64,000 bases of DNA from Steinernema hermaphroditum (Eukaryota > Nematoda > Chromadorea > Rhabditida > Steinernematidae): positions 10,874,769 through 10,938,768 of the forward strand of contig CM059624.1 of NCBI GenBank assembly GCA_030435675.1, in the 5' to 3' direction. Positions within the stretch are counted from its first letter, which is position 1; the number at the start of each line of letters is the position of its first letter. Both the position numbers and the translations under genes were made by a program. The notes beneath the pieces were generated by a model. That model saw only the letters and a list, made by a program, of their open reading frames with translations, was not told where the DNA came from and made no database searches. Positions 55,500 to 64,000 of the stretch are shown here, in pieces.

Positions 55500-58400
55500 A
55501 TGGCGCGCTTGGAGATGCCTGACGACCACATCAGGCTCTTCAAACATGAAGTGAAGCAGTTTTTGGGTCTCCAGTTCGTGAAAAAGTCGAAAATCTTCGG
55601 TAACTTCATCCACTGTCTTGTTGTAGCCTTTTTATTTCGGTTTTAAGATCCTGAAATTGTGGAGCGCCTGGAAAAGATGCTGAACGGTTCCGAGAAGAGC
55701 ACAGCCAAGGCTCTGGAGTTCATGTTTCGCTTCATTGTCGACGATCACAAAGAGCATATTTTCCTGCTCGAGGTAGGACTGGTTTTTGCAAAAGCCTGCA
55801 ACTTTGCTGTTCAGAAACTGCTCGAAGCAAACGCGAAGGAGGTTTACGAAGAGTACACGATGGCCCATTGTGATGAAGTGTCGAAGGAGCTGTTCATCTC
55901 GAAGTTTTACGATGGAAGGAGAGAACCGGTCATCGAACACCTATGTAGCTTCATTCGGGCCGATGAGCTTGCGCTGGATCTCCGTAAACATTTCGGAAAC
56001 GTGTACGACTACGTTGTGAACGACATATTGGAATTGTGGGATGCTGATATGTCAGAACTCGAATTGGACTTCTTGGCCCGTCGTATCATACGCCGTCTTC
56101 CATTCAGCCCAGTTACAGCTGCCTGTGGTGACTGGTACTACCATCTCCTAATTGCGCTGCGTGAGAGTGAATGGCACTCACTTCTGGCTGACCTCATCGA
56201 CCCCGAAAACGCAGCAACCATCGGTTTGTGGGCGCCCATATTTGTACCACTGATTTCTCGTCGCTTTAGACCTGTTCAGAGCCGAACACCAGAAGAAACA
56301 GATGGCCGACACTATCGGCATGGCCTCGGAAGAAACATACGAGCTATCAGCAGAGGACCAGGGTTTCCGTCCCCAGAGTGACTTCAAGGAGTATGCGCCG
56401 CTGTTTGGGCTAACGGACGAGTTCATGAAGTTCGAAATGCTGCCACCAGAACAGATTGTTCTCCGCGAGTATCAGCAGGAACTCGTCGAAGAAGCCGTCA
56501 CGGGGAAAAACACTATCGTTTGCGCTCCTACTGGCTCAGGAAAGACGGTTGTCGCTTCGTACATCATCAAGGACCATTTGCAGAAGATGGCGAATAGTGG
56601 AAAGAATGCAAGAGTAGGGATAAGAGTGTTGCTGATGGGAAAGGTGATGCATTTTGCTTTAGGTTGTCATGATGGTTCCTACCATTCCGCTTGTTGAACA
56701 GCAATGTACTGCCCTGAACGTGTTCTTCCGTGTGGACTACGCAGTAAACGGCTTCTGTGGAACAGAAACGGCTGAATGCCGCGCATATTCCGCTCTGGCT
56801 TGCCACATAGTCGTCTTCACCCCTCAGCTCTTTATGTAAGTGTTGACTTTTCCGAAAGACAAAATATCGCTGTTACCATTTAGGAACATGCTGAAGAGCC
56901 CAAAACGAACAGATCGCCTCAACATTAGCGACTTCACCATGTTTGTGTTCGATGAATGTCACCACTGTGACAGGGAGCATCCCTACAAAAGTAAGAATGA
57001 AAATCCTTCCAGCGACATATTGTTATTGTTAACATGTAGTTTTGATGGACATGGTCCACGAATCGAGCGCAACTTCTCCGCAGATCATTGGACTGACAGC
57101 TTCAGTGGGTGTTGGCTCCAGCAACACGAGCGTGGAGAGCTGCATGAGTCATATGCTAAAGATCTGTGTGAACATGTCCGCTGAAACTGTGTCCACCATT
57201 CGACGCACAAAGGACGACTTGATCAAGCATGTCGTTCCTCCCATCGACATCATCGAAAGGGCCGTTCGGCAAACAGATTCGCAGTTCATTCGCCGCCTTC
57301 TCGCGCTTATGGGCGAATTGCAGCAGCTTCTCGAGAGTGACCTTAAGCGCTATCAAACACAGAAGCATCTTCCAGGCAAATGGGTTGGCTTTCACTCCAA
57401 GGATTGATCGTAAACTCGTCTTTTAGGCCGAGTATCAATTCCCCTCCGATAAGCAGTCGCTGAATTACCAGTGTTTCCTTGGAATGTTGGGAGCGCGCAT
57501 CACCGCAATCCCCGGTATTCCAAACAAAACACGATTCATAAAAATCTTGGATATCTTGAAGGTATACTCCGGCAGGAGAAGAAATAGTTTTTAATTCTCA
57601 GTTGCTTTAGAAATACCAGTTGGCTCTGGAATACAACGACATGCTTCCTTCTCGCTACGCCCTTAAGCTTCTTCAAGACGCGCGCAACGAAATTAGATCA
57701 AATACGGTGGATGAAACTTATGATGTTGTCAGAGCTTTTGGAGGTTTTACTCATTGTCTAGTAACGTCGTTCTAAGAGCTCTTTTTTAGAACATTGTGAT
57801 GGGCTACTCATGATTAAGGAAGATAACTGTGAAAATAAGAAGGACATCCTGGTGAAGCTGAAGAAGATTTTGGTTGATCAATACACCCAAATGCCCGAGT
57901 CCCGAACTATCGTTTTCGTGCAGAAGCGTGTCTTCGCAGAAATGATGTGTGACTACTTGAACCGAATGTGCAGTCAGTTGCCCTGTTTCAAAGAAGGCAA
58001 CAACGCTGGATACATCACTAGTATGGAAGCTGCATCTAATATCGAATTAATGCTGCCGCATAGGTGCCAATCAAAGTGCTTCGCTGGGAGGCCAGAGCGG
58101 ATACCTGCAGCGGCAGACCATCGAGAACTTCAACCACGGGCTTCTGAAGATCCTGGTCGCCACTTCGGTAGCTGAAGAAGGTCTGGACATTTCCACGTGT
58201 AACCTCATCATCAAATACAACAACACTGGATCGGAAAAGACGCTCATTCAACGAAGAGGTCGTGCTCGCGCCAAGGGCAGCAAGTCAGTGCTGCTGGCTC
58301 TGGATGGAAGTATAGAGGCGAACGAAATGGCTGCGGTCCAGAAGGCCGACCTGATGAAGCGTGTTATGCAGCATCTTCAGTCGTATGGTGACTCTGTCCT

Positions 58401-59266
58401 GAAACGCATGGTGAGTGCAGGAGCGGCTCGTTTTGTCAGTCATCATCTCATTTTAGATTGCTGACAAACGCGAAGAAATAAAAAGGGAAAAGGAGTATGA
58501 GGAACAATTTCGAAGGCAGTCAGAGCAGCAGTTGAAATCGAACAAGTTCCAACTTGTTTGCATCAAGTGTAACACCGACCTCTGTGACAGCACTACCATC
58601 CGACGGCTTCCTCACGGCCAATACGGATGTGTAGATAGAGAGATTTGGGGAAGAGTGAGAACAAACTTGCGCAGCACGGCTAAGGTGAACGCTTTGTATA
58701 CTATTGAATTTGAACAAGAGCGTTGTAGAGTGTCCACAGCAGCATCGACGTGGCCCAACTTTGCTGCAAGAACAGCTCCTGTGATCAAATCTTTGGCTTC
58801 GTGTGGGAGGTGAACGACACCTTCATTCCGGTTCTGAAGACCAATTCGTTCGTTATGTATCCGTATGAAGCCCGTCACAAAGGCGCCATCTGTGATCCAG
58901 TCCGTGTGAAGCGGTGGCTCGATGTTGGAAAGTCCCATTTCGTCATTACAGATTGCCGTGAAGCCGACTTGGTGTGTAAATCATCTCTTATTCAGTGCAT
59001 TTCATTTGCCATTTCAGAAGAGCATGTTCGAAGCGCTGCGTGCTTACGACAAAAGCCTCTATAGAAAGTACTCCAGCACTGCTGAGGCTGCCCGGATCTT
59101 CCTGGCCAGGAAGGAAATTGACAAAAAGAAGAAACGCGTCGGAAGACAGGAGAATCACAAGAAGCAAGGTTTCGAATCAGATGAGGAAGAGGACAAGAAG
59201 CCTACATACGTGATGAACGACGACAGCAGCACCGATGACGAGACGCGTTACACCGTTTATCGGTGA
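55500..59266 (+). CDS. Dicer-related / RIG-I-like helicase
   Basis: About 15 exons with introns near 42-50 nt. The N-terminal about 280 residues are helical with no recognisable CARD signature. The helicase core then shows the motifs of the RIG-I/DRH group: APTGSGKT (Walker A), VFDECHH (DECH box), IIGLTAS (motif III), RTIVFVQKR (IV), VATSVAEEGLDIS (V) and QRRGRARAKGS (VI). A helical insert (DLIKHVVPPIDIIERAVRQT) sits between the two RecA lobes, as in RIG-I. The C-terminal regulatory domain has the four zinc cysteines: VCIKCNTDLC and later CCKNSSCDQIFGF, followed by IPVLKTNSFVMYP. A lysine/acid-rich tail closes the protein. In nematodes such proteins act with Dicer in antiviral and endogenous small-RNA pathways and bind double-stranded RNA. 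Which of the DRH paralogues it is cannot be told. The ATG lies 7 nt after ATTTTCAG. Confidence 0.92.
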
Positions 59267-59657
59267 GCTGTTTCGAGAATTTTGCATTTTGGCACTTTTT
59301 TGTTGTCAATTGAAATAAACTTGAGAGATCCGTTTTCGCAGTTTTGTATGTAGCATGCTGTGTCGGTCTGACAAGTTAATCTTACCGTTGTTTGAGCACG
59401 TTTGTAGTTGTCGCAGAAGGACTGCTGGATTCACTAACTCCCTGGATTCATTTCAGCAAGGGGTGCGAAGGGGTCTAGAGAAGGAGTCGACTGGTTCCAG
59501 ACACACACATCCACGCATTCAGCTGGTCTGCAACGAAGTGAGAGGTCGGTTCGCAAAACGCTGTCCAGTTCTCCTTCTTCGTAGACGCTTTGGTGAGTCC
59601 TTTGTTCTTCCCTTCTTATCCTCGGTTTCAGAGTACGTAAGCTCTTTCTGAACGAAG

Positions 59658-60680
59658 ATGGGCGCCTCATCATCTCAAGCAGCTAAACTCAATACCGCTT
59701 CACCCCCGCTCGCCGGTCCTGGAAGCGGCGCCGAGCTGCGGATTCCGCCGTGGTCGCGTCTTCTCTCCACCGAAGTCTTCTTTCCCATTTGCGCTTACTT
59801 CTGCCTTTTCCAGTTGATCGGACTCGTCGTGCGACACCATACATGGACGAAAATCAACGTCAGCGATTTCAAGTGAGATCGGCTTCATTGTTATTTTTCT
59901 ATCACCGTATTTAGGCGATATCGCCTACGGAATCTAACCGTGTGTCTGATTCACTCGACCATGACGGGCTGCTGGTCGTTGAGCTTCCTTCTCCTTTATC
60001 CTTTTATTATGTTCGGCCATACGTTACACTGGTATCAGCCGTTCGCCGCCCATCTTCCGATGATTGCTATCGGTGAGCGAGATATGCTTCGACGGTGTGA
60101 TCTTACGGAATTACAGGATACTTCTGCTACGACATAATCGACATGATTCGGCACGAGATGTCCCGATGGACTCTTGAACTTCTGCTTCATCATGTGGGTT
60201 GCGTTTTCGTCTTTCTTTGTGCCGTTTTGCCGCAGAAATTCCTGCCGTATGCTGCATGGGCACTTCTTATGGAAGTCAACAGGTACATCGATGAGTTTCG
60301 AGAGAACTTTTCTATCTTATTTCAGTATTTTCCTTCACCTACGGTCTGTCATGCAACTGTCTGGAGAATCCGAAAAGCACCCTGTGAAATACATATTTGC
60401 ACAGGCCTCTAATATCGTCACGTAAGTATATAAGGATTTCTGTATGCGGACTCATTAGCCTCTGTTTCTTAGGTTTGTTATATTTCGGTTCCTCGTGCAA
60501 CTGTGGCAGATTCAGTGGGCCTTTTTCAAACGCAAGGAAATTCACGTTCTGTACTCGTGCGTCGGTCTCATTGGAGGACTCTTCTTCTTGGTGATCAACA
60601 TAATCCTTTTCTATAGGATTCTCGCCTCCGATGGATTCATCGATGAATGTGCGAAGAAGAAGAACTCCATGACCCGGTAG
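59658..60680 (+). CDS. TLC-domain membrane protein, TLCD1/2-like
   Basis: Five exons in phase (59658-59872, 59915-60072, 60117-60282, 60326-60421, 60473-60680) give 280 residues. The N-terminus MGASSSQAAK could be myristoylated (Gly2). Membrane helices then carry TLC-domain landmarks: CLIHSTMTGCWSLSF, YFCYDIIDMI (YD..DM motif), LLLHHVG, LLMEVNSIFLHLRSVMQLSG, and closing helices. The EVNS.FLH.R motif is typical of the TLCD1/TLCD2 group, which limits incorporation of long polyunsaturated fatty acids into membrane phospholipids (FLD-1 in C. elegans). TLCD4-like membership cannot be excluded. It lies 392 bp downstream of the helicase on the same strand. Confidence 0.8.
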
Positions 60681-60969
60681 TACAATAGTTTATTTGACTT
60701 GAACGAGTGTATAATATCAGCGTATTATAGTGAATCAAGCCACGAGCGACGACACACCAACTGAATCTCCAAGATGTGAATAAAACGGTATGATAATTCT
60801 ATTAATGTCTACACAACATAATTTTGAATAAAATATGTACGTAGTTTGCTACAAAAACTGTGGGATTCAATTGACCAATGCAACGTTAAGGCAGCAACGA
60901 AAATCTGTGACCAAAGGCCAACTAACAACATTCTAAGTTATGCTTCCAATATTTTCATTCTCAATTGAT

Positions 60970-61395
60970 TTATTTTCCAAAAGGAGCACAGACTCCAAAA
61001 CACGGAGAGGTTTGGCAGTTCGTTCCGATGCACGTCTGTCCGCCGCGGCAAGGAGGGTCGCACTCTGAATGAACACTCGTTTCTCTTGTACTGTCCTTTG
61101 CTGTCTTACTAAATGGAACAGGTCCTGGACTCCTTGTCGTCGTGCCCGTTCCCTTGTCAGGTGTGCAATAGCCGAGACAAGGCTTTGCCTGGCAGGGATA
61201 GGCCACGCATATTTGACCTGAGGGACAAGTAGGCTGACAAGCTGAAGGGCGACTTAGAAGGGGGCTGAACAGAAAATTCACTTACAGCCCCACTCGTTGG
61301 GGTTAGCGAGAGCGAGGAGAGCGCTGAAGATCTACAACAAAAAAGGTAGTCGAAGACGTTTCCAAACATACCAGAAGGGACGTGAAGCTCTTCAT
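60970..61395 (-). CDS. Secreted protein with two cysteine-motif modules
   Basis: Three exons in phase (61372-61395, 61286-61331, 60970-61241) give 113 residues. A signal peptide (MKSFTSLLIFSALLALA) precedes two modules: CQPTCPSGQICVAYPCQAKP with CLGYCTP, and CDPPCRGGQTCIGTNCQTSP with CFGVCAP. Both fit CX3CX5CX4CX4CX3C with identical spacing. The linker between them is threonine/serine-rich. The same module appears in the 54168 gene and half of it in the 43324 gene. Extracellular; a defence, cuticle or inhibitor role is possible but not shown. Confidence 0.8.
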
Positions 61396-61857
61396 GACTG
61401 CTCTTAATGGTAACAACACTCAAGAAGACGACAAAGTTATGACCCTGTTTGTCTCCAATCTTATCAGTATTGAATGAAAAAGTTGATGGCCATCGATTGG
61501 AGAGATATGACATGCCCACCGTGCTTTTCCGGTGGCCAATTTTTAACTCAAATCCTAAGGAAATGCCGGAGCTAAAGGTGCCTGTTTCTGTGATCCAGCA
61601 TAAAACGCATAACAACTCAGAAGTAGAGGAGGGGAGTATCGCGCGGCTCCAGCCTGTACTCTCCACTCATTCCCCAAAAGAGCATCGTCCTCTTCTCTCT
61701 CGGCGCCACTTCCAATAATCGGTCGCCGCCCAATGTGTCAATATTCGCTCGAGCGAAGGGAAATCCTTTTGAAGGGATTATTTGTTCCCGTGCTTAATGA
61801 GCGTCCTAAGCACCATTCGGCTCCCATCGAGGGTCGCCTCGGTCGCCATCCTCGGCT

Positions 61858-62807
61858 ATGAGTCTCGTCCTTCTTCTCCTCTTTTTCTGTTTTGGTGAGA
61901 ACGTATACTTGGCCTTCCTTTCAAGCTCTCCTCAGGCTTCGTTATCTGCAATGGACATAACGGTCACAGAACTGCCTTTCTTTCGATGCAAGACGCCGTC
62001 AGTGGCCACTTTGGACTTACGACGGAGCAGAACGACCCTTGCTTGTTACTCAAATTCAGTGTCAGCATGTACAACCTCAACATCAATGGCACTAACATTA
62101 AATCTCCGGTAAAATCGCCCTACTAAAGATCGTTCCATGAAAATGCAGATGGTCGACCTGAGCGCGAGCAACGTGAAACTCGATGGGTTCTGCGCCAACC
62201 CAAAACACAGGAACAAGCACGCCCAACTGACCGGAAAATGGATCGAGAACGGAAGGGAGAAGATATTAGGCCTGATGTTCACTACCGTATGCAGAGTTTC
62301 AGTACAAATTGTGATATAGAAGAATTCAGGAAACGATTAAGTCTCCCATTCATCAAGTGGAAGAAGTTCGATGGGCGCTCAGTACCGTAACCTACTCAGA
62401 GAGTTATCAGGACTCTTCAATCGATTTTAAAACGGCTAACGACTCCATCGCCATCAGCGCCCCTCAGAAACAGCGATTCCTCTGCAAAGATCGCATCAAC
62501 ATCACTCTGCGGAACAGCAACTACAAGGACATCGTGTTGGAGTTGGAGCCTGAAATCGAAGCGCAGCCTTTCGGGACTGTCAGCAACAGTAATTATATCA
62601 TGGTTTCTTGATTCTGTTTGGGTTTTGATTTCAGTCTTCGTGTGCGAAAGAACGCGCCGTCGCACACTCTCCGAGGCGTTCCAAAACAAAATGACGATCT
62701 TCTCTGGAGTCGTGCTCGGCCTCAGCTCCGTCTCCGTCCTCACGGGCTACAGCCTCCGTCGCCAACTGATGCCCGAACGATTCCGCCAGTACGAGGCGTT
62801 CAATTGA
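61858..62807 (+). CDS. LAMP-family lysosomal membrane protein
   Basis: Five exons in phase, 61858-61894, 61936-62108, 62149-62286, 62330-62588 and 62635-62807, give 259 residues with introns of 40-46 nt. A hydrophobic signal peptide (LVLLLLFFCF) starts the protein. The lumenal part resembles one LAMP domain: DPCLLLKFSVSMYNLNI, then VKLDGFCANP, then FLCKDRINITLRNSNYKDIV, with paired cysteines and two NxS/T sites. A single membrane helix (MTIFSGVVLGLSSVSVL) is followed by GY and a short basic tail ending QYEAFN. YEAF is a tyrosine-based (YxxPhi) lysosomal sorting signal close to the C-terminus, as in LAMPs. Relatives include LAMP1/2, CD68 and nematode LMP/UNC-46. Confidence 0.75.
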
Positions 62808-63375
62808 ATGTGCACAGTGCGATAAATGTTCTATCGTCGTCTGCGCTCTCTCGCGCCGCAGCGCTCAAACGGTCGGCTGCGAAAAGAGTGGCCGGCCAAA
62901 GAGCCGGTGGCAGAAAAGTACGAAGCGGGCACGCTGCCTATCGGGCGTCGTTCGTCATAACTTTTCGAGAGGAAAGCACCTCGGGACAAGTTCCATCATA
63001 ACTCTCTGTGGTTTTGGTGGTGACAGAAGAGGCACATTTAAAATCTTCATCAGCGAGAGCAACAAACCAGGAAAGCTCCGCCGAAAAAGGAGTCGAAATG
63101 AAAGCACAAAACGGTGTATCTAAAGTAGTCAAGATCAGGTATCTATCTTCTTCGAACTTTCAAAACACATCTGAAACAGCCCGACGAACTCTATCTCTAG
63201 AAACCCAGAGATTCTCTCGAAGTTCGGCTGAGAGAGATCGCGAAGAATTCGCAACTTGCGCTGCCGTAATCGAAATGCCCCAAATCAAGCCAAGTCTAGA
63301 CAGTCCCACGGAACTACAACGGAGAAAAATATATTTATTGTGCACACAAAACAGATAAGTGTAACACATGTGACC
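62808..63375. other. Intergenic sequence
   Basis: No gene recognised; frames here lack ATG starts or splice support. 3' flanks of two convergent genes. Confidence 0.4.
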
Positions 63376-64000
63376 TCAAATTCTGTGTCCAGGGTCAGTC
63401 CGCGCCATGGCGTGAAAGTCAACGCCGAACATGAGGCCAAGAGCGGTAGCAGGGCTGCTTGGACGAGGAGCGGACCGCCGAGGAGGCGGAGGCGAAGCGC
63501 CTCGTTCGACGTACTCCCTGCTCTCGAGAGGCATTTGTTGTCCCGCTGAACTGTTGCCGATTCCGCAGATTTCCGGCTCAGCTTCTGGACGTTCCTAAAA
63601 CACGAGGCGTAACTGTGCCTTAAGAGGAAGCTTACGTATGGGTTGAAGCCAGCATCGAAATGGCGTCTGTAATGTTGAAGGTAGTCGTGGAAGCGCTGAA
63701 GCAGATTCGTAGAAATAAAGCGAAAGGATGTTAACTCACTGGCTGGAATCGTTTGTTGTATCGTTCCTCGAGGACAGGCCGATGGTCTACAACGTTGATA
63801 AGCGCTGACAGTTGCGTGCCTTTGTTGATCTAAACATACCGGTTTGAACGCAACAGAGATTATTCTTACCATCACAGGCCCAACTTCTTCGCCCGCGTCC
63901 CAAAGCAGTTTGGCACTTTGCTAAATCACATAAACATTATAGCTTCTGCTATCAACCGTATCCTTACAAGCAAGGTGGCAGTAACTTCTTTGTCCTCGTC
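63376..64000 (-). CDS. 3' part of an unknown gene, cut by the window edge
   Basis: Five minus-strand exons with 40-46 nt introns are in phase: about 63990-64000, then exons ending VGPVM, KRFQP and GFNPY, and a last exon to a TGA at 63376. The readable C-terminus is about 170 residues: a helical part (QSAKLLWDAGEEVGPVM, INKGTQLSALINVVDHRP, RFHDYLQHYRRHFDAGFNPY) and a proline/serine/arginine-rich tail (SPPPPRRSAPRPSSP). The start lies outside the window. I do not recognise the family. Confidence 0.65.

Noticed and set aside
1..64000. CRISPR arrays, bacterial operons or prophage
   Set aside because: No regularly spaced repeats, ribosome-binding sites or long intronless operons; spliced genes throughout show a eukaryotic genome.

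Overview
The window looks like nuclear DNA of a nematode, clade not resolved. Gene structures worked out by hand have many introns of only about 35-50 nt with T-rich acceptors (TTTCAG, TTTTAG). Several first coding exons begin 0-7 nt after a good 3' splice site with no upstream coding exon, as expected for spliced-leader trans-splicing. A serpentine-type chemoreceptor and a Dicer-related (RIG-I-like) helicase fit this. GC is moderate, with no bacterial signals.

Layout. 1-9.9 kb is mostly intergenic: degraded dispersed repeats, a mariner remnant and a Helitron-like piece, plus a small secreted peptide gene and a bZIP-like gene. 9.9-18.6 kb carries a second bZIP-like gene interrupted by a 213-bp hairpin, a paralogous fragment, small novel genes, a 7TM receptor, and two non-autonomous Tc1/mariner-type elements sharing a double-terminus (IR/DR) layout. 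20.1-24.5 kb is a nest of mobile DNA: a gag-only LTR element with matching 333-bp LTRs, then an inverted-repeat element with tRNA-like sequences. 25-33 kb holds three more bZIP or coiled-coil genes and two unknown helical-protein genes. 33.9-43.3 kb is the conserved, gene-dense core: a roadblock-fold (LAMTOR4-like) gene, SPATA7, UVSSA, RCE1, TM9SF3 and two secreted-protein genes. 44-50.6 kb is a near gene desert. 50.6-64 kb has KLHDC3, tRNA-Ser, cysteine-rich secreted proteins, a RIG-I-like helicase, a TLC-domain protein, a LAMP-like protein and the 3' part of an unknown gene.

Most interesting content: (1) a local family of small bZIP-like proteins opening with a GRP...GP.T.x.A.R motif, two of which have 78-nt first exons; (2) secreted proteins sharing the cysteine pattern CX3CX5CX4CX4CX3C; (3) SPATA7 and UVSSA ending tail to tail 18 bp apart; (4) several unusual non-autonomous elements. 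Exon borders were assigned by reading frame, splice consensus and family similarity. No alignment or transcript data were available.
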